From NCBI GenBank assembly GCA_964383365.1, contig CAYLHF010000075.1:1-6236 (forward strand): DNA of 6,236 bases. The letters run 5' to 3'. Under the pieces are notes generated by a model. It saw only the letters and a list, made by a program, of their open reading frames with translations, had not been told where the DNA came from and ran no database searches. Origin of the DNA: CAYLHF01 sp964383365 (GTDB lineage Bacteria > Bacteroidota > Rhodothermia > Rhodothermales > UBA10348). The position numbers were made by a program, and so were the translations under genes. Below, one piece after another: positions 1 through 6,185 of this stretch (positions within the stretch are counted from its first letter, which is position 1; every line of letters starts with the position of its first letter).

Positions 1-2
1 CA

Positions 3-83
3 ACAGGGAAGACGACAACGATTTCGTTGGCTGGTGGAGAGTCCAGAAATGATATCGACGTCGGGCTCGAACAAGAGATTTGA
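3..83 (+). pseudogene. 3' end of the upstream part of the same gene, ending in an in-frame TGA
   Basis: The frame shared with the large ORF is open from the window edge to a TGA at 81-83. It reads TISLAGGESRNDIDVGLEQE near its end. This is the typical last strand of an SdrD B-like repeat, equivalent to TISIGVPVAAVSGIDAGLQ in the repeat ending at 3344. Because the next repeat begins in frame right after the stop, this piece and the ORF at 147 look like one gene split by a nonsense codon, not two genes. Its start is outside the window. A true gene end here is possible but would require the next gene to start mid-domain. Confidence 0.7.
81..83 (+). other. In-frame TGA interrupting the SdrD-repeat gene
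   Basis: The codon is preceded in frame by DVGLEQEI and followed in frame by FGGRVWRDLNSNGIQD. In the downstream repeats the residue before the (I/L/V)GDxVW block is often serine (ASIGD, SSIGD, GSIGD), so the TGA sits where a serine is expected. A single C-to-G change from TCA would produce it. No frameshift is needed, because both sides already share the frame. It could be a real mutation, a consensus error, or a readthrough site. Confidence 0.75.
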
Positions 84-422
84 TTCGGAGGTCGGGTTTG
101 GAGGGACCTGAACAGTAATGGGATTCAAGATACCGGAGAGCCTGGAATGGGAAATGTCTTGGTTGATCGCCTGGCACTCAATTTTGATCTTCTGGAAACG
201 GAAACGACCAATTTGCTCGGCGTCTTCAGATTTGAAGGTCTGAAGAGTGATTTCTATCGTATTCGCGTTCATGCTCCTACTGGATACGGCATTACCATCA
301 GAGACGTTGGCTCTGATGATGCGTTGGATTCTGATGTCAATCCCTCCTCAGGCTTCTTCTCTGTGCCAGTAGTTCTGCCTGGTGGGAGCAACACATCATT
401 TGACGCAGGACTGATACAGGCC
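84..422 (+). repeat. SdrD B-like repeat 1 (split by the apparent start)
   Basis: The repeat begins in frame with FGGRVWRDLNSNGIQD right after the TGA and continues through GEPG into the ORF starting at 147. The second half shows the standard features: GVFRFEGL, a (P)TGYG segment, DALDSDVNPSSG as the second acidic loop, and a closing FDAGL strand. The complete domain needs the bases upstream of 147, which is the main argument that 147 is not the biological start. Confidence 0.85.
135..140 (+). promoter_or_regulatory. Shine-Dalgarno-like GGAGAG upstream of ATG 147 (probably a coding coincidence)
   Basis: GGAGAG lies six bases before the ATG at 147, a normal ribosome-binding spacing. The same six bases are the Gly-Glu codons of the conserved GEPG motif of the repeat. 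It may therefore fool gene callers into choosing this start. Many Bacteroidota rely little on Shine-Dalgarno pairing. If the TGA at 81-83 is real, this site could permit reinitiation 63 bases downstream, but the product would lack a signal peptide. Confidence 0.25.
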
Positions 423-3400
423 TCTATTGGCGATTTGATCTGGCATGATCTCAATCAGGATGGAATTCAGGAAGCGGGCGAACCGGGAATGCAGGGAGTG
501 ATCGTGCATCTGTTCCGACATTACCCGTCAACAACAATTTCTGCGGGAGTAGATATTAGCGACAGCGATGGTTTATACCGCTTCTCAGGAGTCATGCCAG
601 GGACATATCACATAGGAGTATCAAACCCCCTAGGGTTTGGATATACGCTGGATCACGCATCTTCAGACAATGATATCGATTCGGATGTGGATCAGAATTC
701 GGGCGAGTCAGGGCTGATAGTGATTGGCACAAATCCGGATGCAATCTCTAATATTGATATTGGCCTGATAACGCAGACAAGTATATCCGGTCAGTACTGG
801 ATTGATTTCGACGGTAATTCTATTCGGGGTACGTCAGAACCCGGACTTCCGGGAGTGACGGTTCAACTTGATCGAGTTGATACGGGGGCCACGATCGGAA
901 CGATGATGACAACAGTGACCGGGAGGTATGCTTTTTCTCCCGTACCGTCCGGAAGCTATACGGTGTCTTCCTCTCTTCCTGACGGTTTTACGTATGTAGC
1001 GCAAGGTCAAGGGACGGACGATACAATCGACTCGGATATCGATCCCGGTACAGGGACGAGTGAGGCCATCGTTATTGATGCTACGAGTACGGTCGCTACA
1101 GTTGATGCGGGACTCCATGGGATGTCCTCCATAGGCGATTTTGTATGGCACGACCTGAACAGAGACGGCATTCAGGATAGTGGTGAACCGGGTCTCGACA
1201 ATGTTCAGTTGCAGTTACGATGGGGATGTACCATCAACGACCCGATTGTTCGGACGATTATGAGTTCATCCGACGGTGCGTATTCTTTCGATCAGTTGCC
1301 CCCAGGATCTTACATCATCCACGTTCTTTATCCGGAGCAATATGGAGCTACCCTTTCGAATGTGGGATCAAATGCGTCTGATTCAGATGTCGCTCTGTCT
1401 GCTCTCGTCGAGAGCCAGACATCGTGTATCAATGTCAGTGCGGCTCAGAATAAATCTGATGTCGACGTGGGGCTGGTTCATACGATTCTTGGAGATCTGG
1501 TCTGGCAGGACGTGGACGGGGATGGGGTTCAGGATACAGGCGAGCCGGGAGTCGAAAACGTTGAATCACGCCTGTTCGGGTGTTCGTCTTCTGGTTCCTG
1601 CAGCGATCTGATCGAAACGGTGGTGACGGATGTTGCCGGGCACTACAACCACGCCCTTCCGTACGCGTGGAACACATCGAACGCTCCTTCCGGTGGCTAT
1701 GCTATCGAAATCGTCCTGCCCTCCGGATCTGCGTTCACGATACCCGACCAGGTGACTGATGACCGCGATTCCGACTTTGATCCGGGTACGGGGCGCGTCT
1801 CAATAAATCTGAATTTCGTAGCCGGCCGGTCGTATCCAAGTTATGACGCCGGGCTGATACTCGAGAGCAGTGTGTCCGGCTCCGTGTTCCAGGATTTCGA
1901 CAATGACGGGGTCGAAAACGGAAGCGATACACGTCTTTCCGGCTTACCGATCCAGTTAACGGAGCGAAGCAGTGGTCCTGTTTTGTCCGGTGTTTCTGAT
2001 GGTAATGGCCAGTTCGAGATTCACGGTGTCCCTCCCGGAGCCTACGATATTTCGATACTGACGTCGGATGATCTGGTTGTATCAACACGAGATCCGATCG
2101 TGGTTGGAATGAGTGCGAGCGTATCAGGTCTTGGTATTGCTGTCGTTGCCACGGCCTCACTGGGCAACCTGGTCTGGCACGATGTGAATCGAGACGGCAT
2201 TCAGGACGCGGCGGAATCGGGAGTCGAGGGGTTCGAAGTTGCTCTGGAACCTGTATCGTCTTGTCCTGCTACGGGTCTTGCGCAGGCGACGTATTCGACC
2301 ACAACCGACCCATCGGGTAATTATTCCTTTGCGTCGTTGGCGCCGGGAGCCTATCGCCTGTTCGTCCCGTCGTGGCAGGATCAAGATCCCGGCCTGGTAG
2401 ACGCCGGAGGGCACATCTCGACCGAGTTCGGGCCGACCCTGCGGGACCGGGGAGATGGATCGAACGATTCGGATCATCCGGATGTCTCGGAAGGGGGTGG
2501 ATACGACAGTTCGATCTGCGTGACCTTGGCCCCGGGAGACCACCTCGACACGGTGGATATAGGGGTGGTTCGCGCTGTTGTTGGAGATTATGTCTGGGCC
2601 GATCAGAACGGCGACGGGGTTCAGGATCCGAGTGAACCGGGACTGGCCGACGTTGTGGTTTCGATTGCTTCCATCGAGCAGATTCACCCGGTCAACGGCG
2701 TCGTGGGCCTGGGAAGCCCCTATGCGATGACCACAACGGATGCCAACGGTTGGTTCGAATTCGAACTACCCACCTCAGGAGGAACGACCCGGAATATCGC
2801 CGGACCGGTACAACACGATGCCTTCCAGTTGACATTCTCTCTTCCATCTGGCTATGCGCTCTCGCCTGCCAATCAGACGTTGAGCGATACCGATTCGGAT
2901 CCGGATCCAGTGACGGGATCAATTGTCGGGTGGACCTCACGAGGAGAGACAAGCTTGGATATCGATGCTGGTATGATACCGAGGGGTTCCATCGGCGATT
3001 TTGTCTGGGAGGATTCGAACGGGGACGGGATACAGGACGCCGGAGAACCTGGAATCGAAAACGTGACTGTTATCCTGAAGCAGTTTGACGGGACATCATT
3101 CAATCTGGCCGGTTCTGAGACTACGGATGTCAGCGGAACCTACCTCTTTGAAGATCTAACGCCGGGTGACTATCGCATCCAGGTCGTGCTGCCGAGCGCG
3201 TACGCGGCGTTTTCTGAGCCACGTCAGGGCAGTGACACGTCGTTGGATTCGGACATGAATCCTGCTTCGGGAGAATCCGATACGATATCAATTGGCGTCC
3301 CGGTTGCCGCCGTGTCGGGTATCGATGCCGGTCTTCAGGCCCCGAGCTTTGTCGAGGTTCAGGTGTGGGAGGATGCAAACGGTGACGGGGTACGCAGTAG

Positions 3401-6185
3401 TGGTGATCCGGGTGTAAGTGTGCCTGTGGACGTATTTGAGGGTAGTACCCTGATTACCACGCTCGTGCCTGGCAACGATGGTACTACGTCCTTTGGCCCG
3501 GTATCACCGGGCACGTACCACGTGGTGGTCAATCCATCGCAGGCAGCAGGCCTTGGCTATTCGATCGCATCCGGACTGGGCGTTGATCCGTCTTCCGGCG
3601 CGTCACCACCCATGACCGTGGCACCGGACTCAACGATCCGATTCTCGGTCGGTTTGGAGTCCACGGGCCAGGACGGGCGAAAGGTTCAGTTTGTGAACGA
3701 CTCCCCTGATATTCTCTCCCTGGATATACTCAGTGGTAGCGAAACCATCGTATCCGGACTGAGCTTCCGACAGGCCAGTTTACTCCTTCCGGTAAGTTCT
3801 GGCCCTACTACGATCAGTTACAGGATCGCTACTGCCGAGGATACAATCACGGGAAGCTGGCTAATACCTGAGCTCGATGAAGAGGTCATCGTATCCTTTG
3901 AAAGGGGTTCTACGACGAACCCGGTGTTGGTTGGCTATCTAGGGAACGGTACAGATAGCCCTCCGAGTCCGGCCATCATCCAGGATATTCTGGACAGCAC
4001 GGGTCCGGTGGCTGTAGAGGTCACGACCGAGTTGTCTGACGGTCAGACGGTATCCGATTCCAATCTTTCGTTCAGTGAGGCGAGCGGATTCCTGGATTGG
4101 GGCGGAGTAAATCCGCCGAGACGCATATTGGTCTCGATCGGCGATGGAAGCGTTTCTGCCGTGTACACGCGCTCACAGAACGACCCTGCATTCACCGCTA
4201 TCCTCCTCTCCGGGTATCAACAACCAACGGGCGAGCAGCCTGACCTTCGCGTTGTCGGCGTCAGGACGGACGGTACCACGATTCTGTTTGAGCCCAATAC
4301 GGCGTCCATCAGCGGCACGCGGTGGTTTGACTTCGACGGAAACGGATCGTGGGATGTGGGCGAGCCGGGTCTCGCAGGCGCAGAGATAGCCATTGCGTCC
4401 CCATCGGGTCAGCAAAGACGCACGGTCACGGATCCCAACGGGTTTTATCGGTTTGACAACCTGGTGGCAGGAGTTCATATAATCAAGCAAGCCGTTTCTT
4501 CCGGGCAGACCCAGACCTGGCCCGTCTCGGGAAGTCACACGGCTATCAACTACACGGTGACGCTCGCGGAAGGAGAAGAGAGGCAACACGTCGACTTTGG
4601 TTTATTCAGCGCGGTTCCGCGCGCGCGTGTCCTGGGCCAAAAGTACCTGGATTTCAACGGGAACGGCGCCCGGGATCCGGGCGAGGCCACCATCGCGGGT
4701 TGGACGTTTCAGGCGGTGGCTGTGGCTTCGGGTTTGCTCTCGGAGTATGCGGTGGGTACGACTGTAGAGGCTACAACCGATAGTACGGGGCGGTACGAGT
4801 TCCGTCTACCTGCGGGGTCGTATGAGATCAGTGAGTTACCCGTAACGGACTGGGTCAAGACCGACGGCGGCTCACCGAGCGGAGGATCGTGGTTCGTTGT
4901 GGCCGGTCCGGATACGAATACAGTGAAGGTCCGCCTTCCAATCATATCGATGCTGAACGGGGCACCCCTGACGGTCGAGGACACGGGACTGACCTACGGT
5001 AATCAGTTCCTCGGCGCCGTATTCGAAGTCACCTCCGGCGCCGACGGCGGTGACGCCAATCCGAGTGACGGCGTATGCGACGACGGCACCGGGCAGTGTC
5101 CGCTTCGCGCGGCGCTCGAGCAAATTATCGCCACGGGTGGCCAGGGTACGCTTCAACTGGGTACGGGTACGGGAACGGGCAAGAGGCAGACTATCGTGTC
5201 GCTCAAGAGCCCACTACCCGAGATCACGAGTCCTATTAATATTATCGGAGACGGTTCTATCGTCCTCGACGGGACGGATGCTGGTTTTGGAGCCAACGGA
5301 CTCACGATCAGTGCCGGGAAGACGTTCATATCCGGACTCAGCTTCACGAACTTCTCCGGACACGGGATTCTCATCAAGAGTGGAGACTCGGTTGTCTTAT
5401 CGAACAACACGATTTCGGATAACGGAGGGGACGGTGTGCGGGTACTCGCCGGGAAGGGACACTCGATCCGCGCGAACAGGATTTTCGGCAATGCTGCCCT
5501 TCCGATCGATCTTGGAGGCGACGGGCAGACACCGAATGACTTTACCGATGCCGATACGGGGGTCAATGGTCTTCAAAATGCGCCTGTGCTCACGAATGCC
5601 TGGCCCGGGAGTCTGTCTCTGACGGGTTCGATCCGAAGCACTCCGATGACGGCGATATCGATTGACTTCTTCGCATCCGACACGTGTCGTCCGCTCCTCG
5701 TACCGGAGGCGACGACGTTCGTGGGATCTGTCGACGTCACGACCGACCTCAGCGGCGGGGCCGGGTATACGGTCACCTTCGATACGGACACACCGATAGA
5801 CGGCTATGCCTCTGCAACGGCAACGTCAGCTGACGGCAGTACGTCGGAGTTTTCGAACTGTGTGCTCGTTGGTGATCCCCCGCAGAACGTCGATGTCGAA
5901 GACGAGCCGGTTGAACTTCCTGAGCAGTTTACGCTCTATCAGAACTACCCGAATCCGTTCAATCCGGTTACTCGCGTCGAATTTGATCTCCCGGTAGCGA
6001 GTATAGTCAGGCTCGAGGTTTTCGACATCCTCGGAAGGCGGATAGATGTCCTGGTCAACGACATGACATCGGCCGGACATCATAGCTACGTATTCAACGG
6101 ATCGCGTCTCGCGAGCGGGGTCTACTTCTACCGCATGATCGCGAATGAGTATGTGAGTACGAAACAGATGGTGCTGCTGAAGTAA
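147..6185 (+). CDS. Giant SdrD B-like repeat surface protein with T9SS type A sorting domain (5'-incomplete)
   Basis: This 2012-residue frame encodes an exported modular surface protein, probably an adhesin or structural stalk (role inferred). In order it holds a truncated SdrD B-like repeat (residues 1-92), nine more (93-1177), a DUF4397-like region (1178-1386), two further SdrD B-like repeats (1387-1624), a CSLREA/parallel beta-helix region (1625-1818), a beta-sandwich-like segment (1819-1927) and a T9SS sorting domain (1928-2012). Most repeats show the calcium-loop motif DxNxDGxQDxGEPG and a later DSDxDP loop; in staphylococcal SdrD such loops bind calcium. The ATG at 147 is only the first ATG after an in-frame TGA at 81-83. 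It falls just after GEPG, inside a domain, and is not followed by a signal peptide, which T9SS cargo needs for Sec export. The real start therefore lies upstream of the window, and the gene may be broken. The coding call and C-terminus are near certain; the start is probably wrong. Confidence 0.93.
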   Translation: MGNVLVDRLALNFDLLETETTNLLGVFRFEGLKSDFYRIRVHAPTGYGITIRDVGSDDALDSDVNPSSGFFSVPVVLPGGSNTSFDAGLIQASIGDLIWHDLNQDGIQEAGEPGMQGVIVHLFRHYPSTTISAGVDISDSDGLYRFSGVMPGTYHIGVSNPLGFGYTLDHASSDNDIDSDVDQNSGESGLIVIGTNPDAISNIDIGLITQTSISGQYWIDFDGNSIRGTSEPGLPGVTVQLDRVDTGATIGTMMTTVTGRYAFSPVPSGSYTVSSSLPDGFTYVAQGQGTDDTIDSDIDPGTGTSEAIVIDATSTVATVDAGLHGMSSIGDFVWHDLNRDGIQDSGEPGLDNVQLQLRWGCTINDPIVRTIMSSSDGAYSFDQLPPGSYIIHVLYPEQYGATLSNVGSNASDSDVALSALVESQTSCINVSAAQNKSDVDVGLVHTILGDLVWQDVDGDGVQDTGEPGVENVESRLFGCSSSGSCSDLIETVVTDVAGHYNHALPYAWNTSNAPSGGYAIEIVLPSGSAFTIPDQVTDDRDSDFDPGTGRVSINLNFVAGRSYPSYDAGLILESSVSGSVFQDFDNDGVENGSDTRLSGLPIQLTERSSGPVLSGVSDGNGQFEIHGVPPGAYDISILTSDDLVVSTRDPIVVGMSASVSGLGIAVVATASLGNLVWHDVNRDGIQDAAESGVEGFEVALEPVSSCPATGLAQATYSTTTDPSGNYSFASLAPGAYRLFVPSWQDQDPGLVDAGGHISTEFGPTLRDRGDGSNDSDHPDVSEGGGYDSSICVTLAPGDHLDTVDIGVVRAVVGDYVWADQNGDGVQDPSEPGLADVVVSIASIEQIHPVNGVVGLGSPYAMTTTDANGWFEFELPTSGGTTRNIAGPVQHDAFQLTFSLPSGYALSPANQTLSDTDSDPDPVTGSIVGWTSRGETSLDIDAGMIPRGSIGDFVWEDSNGDGIQDAGEPGIENVTVILKQFDGTSFNLAGSETTDVSGTYLFEDLTPGDYRIQVVLPSAYAAFSEPRQGSDTSLDSDMNPASGESDTISIGVPVAAVSGIDAGLQAPSFVEVQVWEDANGDGVRSSGDPGVSVPVDVFEGSTLITTLVPGNDGTTSFGPVSPGTYHVVVNPSQAAGLGYSIASGLGVDPSSGASPPMTVAPDSTIRFSVGLESTGQDGRKVQFVNDSPDILSLDILSGSETIVSGLSFRQASLLLPVSSGPTTISYRIATAEDTITGSWLIPELDEEVIVSFERGSTTNPVLVGYLGNGTDSPPSPAIIQDILDSTGPVAVEVTTELSDGQTVSDSNLSFSEASGFLDWGGVNPPRRILVSIGDGSVSAVYTRSQNDPAFTAILLSGYQQPTGEQPDLRVVGVRTDGTTILFEPNTASISGTRWFDFDGNGSWDVGEPGLAGAEIAIASPSGQQRRTVTDPNGFYRFDNLVAGVHIIKQAVSSGQTQTWPVSGSHTAINYTVTLAEGEERQHVDFGLFSAVPRARVLGQKYLDFNGNGARDPGEATIAGWTFQAVAVASGLLSEYAVGTTVEATTDSTGRYEFRLPAGSYEISELPVTDWVKTDGGSPSGGSWFVVAGPDTNTVKVRLPIISMLNGAPLTVEDTGLTYGNQFLGAVFEVTSGADGGDANPSDGVCDDGTGQCPLRAALEQIIATGGQGTLQLGTGTGTGKRQTIVSLKSPLPEITSPINIIGDGSIVLDGTDAGFGANGLTISAGKTFISGLSFTNFSGHGILIKSGDSVVLSNNTISDNGGDGVRVLAGKGHSIRANRIFGNAALPIDLGGDGQTPNDFTDADTGVNGLQNAPVLTNAWPGSLSLTGSIRSTPMTAISIDFFASDTCRPLLVPEATTFVGSVDVTTDLSGGAGYTVTFDTDTPIDGYASATATSADGSTSEFSNCVLVGDPPQNVDVEDEPVELPEQFTLYQNYPNPFNPVTRVEFDLPVASIVRLEVFDILGRRIDVLVNDMTSAGHHSYVFNGSRLASGVYFYRMIANEYVSTKQMVLLK
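423..779 (+). repeat. SdrD B-like repeat 2
   Basis: Residues 93-211 form a canonical 119-residue repeat. It opens SIGDLIWHDLNQDGIQ, followed by GEPG, then SDGLYRF, MPGTYHI, the acidic loop DNDIDSDVDQNSG, and the final IDIGL strand. Both putative calcium loops are intact. Confidence 0.9.
780..1124 (+). repeat. SdrD B-like repeat 3
   Basis: Residues 212-326. The opening is SISGQYWIDFDGNSIRG, so the first acidic loop is weaker (DFDGNS in place of DxNxDG) and GEPG is SEPG. The second loop, DDTIDSDIDPGTG, and the closing VDAGL strand are intact. Confidence 0.88.
1125..1484 (+). repeat. SdrD B-like repeat 4, with a cysteine pair
   Basis: Residues 327-446. The opening SSIGDFVWHDLNRDGIQD and GEPG match the consensus closely. 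The late acidic loop is shorter (NASDSDVALS, lacking DPxTG). It carries Cys361 near the third strand and Cys427 near the penultimate strand, positions that match the cysteines of repeat 7. An intradomain disulfide is plausible. Confidence 0.9.
1485..1868 (+). repeat. SdrD B-like repeat 5, with a close cysteine pair
   Basis: Residues 447-574. The opening is ILGDLVWQDVDGDGVQD followed by GEPG. Cys479 and Cys485 are six residues apart in FGCSSSGSCS, a likely loop disulfide. The middle is extended (PYAWNTSNAPSGG) before the strand ending LPSG, as in repeat 8. The DDRDSDFDPGTG loop and the YDAGL strand are intact. Confidence 0.9.
1869..2153 (+). repeat. Short, degenerate SdrD B-like repeat 6
   Basis: Residues 575-669, only 95 long. 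SVSGSVFQDFDNDGVENG keeps the first acidic loop, but GEPG is lost (SDTRLSG) and the whole DSDxDP loop is missing. DGNGQFEIHGVPPGAYDI is the conserved Gly-Tyr/Phe core of the Cna B-like fold. It may be closer to a generic carboxypeptidase-regulatory or Cna B-like domain than to a true SdrD B repeat. Confidence 0.75.
2154..2576 (+). repeat. SdrD B-like repeat 7, longest, with a cysteine pair
   Basis: Residues 670-810 (141 long). It opens ASLGNLVWHDVNRDGIQD; GEPG is AESG. It has an expanded acidic region, RDRGDGSNDSDHPD, followed by a Gly-rich turn. Cys706 and Cys791 occupy positions equivalent to the pair in repeat 4. The closing strand is VDIGV. Confidence 0.87.
2577..2987 (+). repeat. SdrD B-like repeat 8
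   Basis: Residues 811-947. It opens VVGDYVWADQNGDGVQD with SEPG. TDANGWFEFELP is the conserved core, followed by an inserted loop (TSGGTTRNIAGPVQHDAF) like that of repeat 5. The acidic loop SDTDSDPDPVTG and the IDAGM strand are present. Confidence 0.9.
2988..3344 (+). repeat. SdrD B-like repeat 9
   Basis: Residues 948-1066, a canonical 119-residue repeat. It has SIGDFVWEDSNGDGIQD, GEPG, SGTYLFEDLTPGDYRI, the SLDSDMNPASG loop and the IDAGL strand. Both acidic loops are intact. Confidence 0.92.
3345..3677 (+). repeat. Degenerate SdrD B-like repeat 10
   Basis: Residues 1067-1177. The opening SFVEVQVWEDANGDGVRS keeps the acidic loop and GEPG is GDPG. The later DSDxDP loop is reduced to GLGVDPSSG without the aspartate cluster. 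SPGTYHVVV marks the core strand. It ends the first repeat block next to the DUF4397-like region. Confidence 0.82.
3678..4304 (+). other. DUF4397-like two-lobed region inserted in the repeat array
   Basis: Residues 1178-1386 lack the SdrD pattern. The first lobe starts KVQFVNDSPDILSLDILSG and continues with GLSFRQASLLLPVSSG. This resembles the start of DUF4397 domains (V(Q/R)xxxxSPDxxxxDxxxxG, then a FxxxxxxxxLPAG segment), which are common in T9SS cargo. The second lobe repeats a related pattern (DSNLSFSEASGFLD) and ends FTAILLSGYQQPTGEQPD followed by VRTDGTTILF, like the DUF4397 ending SGFLxP..GLxxxxxDGT. The match is from pattern memory and is moderate. Function is unknown; a beta-sandwich spacer or binding module is likely. 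Confidence 0.6.
4305..4625 (+). repeat. SdrD B-like repeat 11
   Basis: Residues 1387-1493. SISGTRWFDFDGNGSWD, GEPG and DPNGFYRFDNL give a clear Cna/SdrD B-like fold. The second acidic loop is absent. The final strand is VDFGL. This shorter variant resembles the SdrD-like domains often found directly before sorting regions. Confidence 0.85.
4626..5018 (+). repeat. SdrD B-like repeat 12, last of the array
   Basis: Residues 1494-1624. The opening RVLGQKYLDFNGNGARD is followed by GEAT in place of GEPG. STGRYEFRLPAGSYEISEL is the core, and the ending TGLTYGNQFLG resembles the (F)GN closing strand of this subclass. No DSDxDP loop is present. Confidence 0.82.
5019..5600 (+). other. CSLREA-type domain and parallel beta-helix
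   Basis: Residues 1625-1818. VFEVTSGADGGDANPSDGVC followed by CPLRAALEQ is a variant of the CSLREA motif (here CPLRAAL), with Cys1644 and Cys1651. The helix follows as short repeated strands ending in N-rich turns: INIIGDGSIVLDG, GLTISAGKTFISGLSF, GILIKSGDSVVLSNNTISDN, GVRVLAGKGHSIRANRIFGN. The LPIDLGGDGQTPND and GLQNAPVLTNA segments are the usual end of such helices in secreted bacterial proteins. No catalytic residues of pectin lyases are recognisable, so a structural or ligand-binding role is more likely than an enzyme. Confidence 0.85.
5160..5177 (+). repeat. Short hexanucleotide tandem repeat (GGTACG-like, three units)
   Basis: GGTACG, GGTACG, GGAACG encode a Gly-Thr run (GTGTGT) in the loop between the CSLREA motif and the first beta-helix strand. 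The unit of six keeps the reading frame on expansion or loss, so it would vary loop length, not switch the gene off. Confidence 0.6.
5601..5927 (+). other. Post-helix beta-sandwich-like segment and acidic linker
   Basis: Residues 1819-1927. It runs SLSLTGSIRSTPMTAISIDF, FASDTC, TTFVGSVDVTTDLSGGAGYT, then ATATSADGSTSEFSNC. This is the segment that commonly follows CSLREA/beta-helix regions, with the (A)TATxxxGxTSEFS signature. Cys1847 and Cys1905 form another possible disulfide. An acidic, Pro-containing linker (DVEDEPVELPEQ) joins it to the sorting domain. Confidence 0.75.
5928..6182 (+). other. T9SS type A C-terminal sorting domain
   Basis: Residues 1928-2012 contain all conserved blocks of the Por/T9SS type A sorting domain: FTLYQNYPNPFNPVTRVEFD, then VRLEVFDILGRR, then LASGVYFYRM, ending STKQMVLLK. 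In this family the domain is recognised by the outer-membrane T9SS translocon and is removed on export, with the cargo anchored to the surface or released. It implies that the full protein carries an N-terminal Sec signal, which is absent from the window. No T9SS component gene is present here. Confidence 0.97.

Noticed and set aside
84..146. Frameshift as the explanation for the break before 147
   Set aside because: Protein similarity to the repeat consensus continues in the same frame on both sides of the TGA, so a single substitution explains it without any insertion or deletion.
1435..2687. Minus-strand open frames across the repeat region (1435-1677, 1735-2160, 2157-2687)
   Set aside because: They lie opposite the repeat gene, are rich in Arg/Ser/Pro as expected of antisense frames, have no recognisable domain, and recur because the repeats recur.
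423..3677. CRISPR-like or non-coding satellite array
   Set aside because: The periodicity of about 285-425 bases is at protein level; DNA identity between units is low and the frame is open throughout.
5019..5600. Pectate lyase or other polysaccharide-degrading enzyme
   Set aside because: The beta-helix strands are present, but I could not find the acidic calcium and Arg/Lys catalytic arrangement of such enzymes; this domain order is usual in non-enzymatic surface proteins.
5050..5622. 190-residue plus-strand frame overlapping the beta-helix region
   Set aside because: It is a shifted frame of a well-supported domain, very Arg/Ser-rich and without any motif; the main frame here carries the CSLREA and beta-helix patterns.
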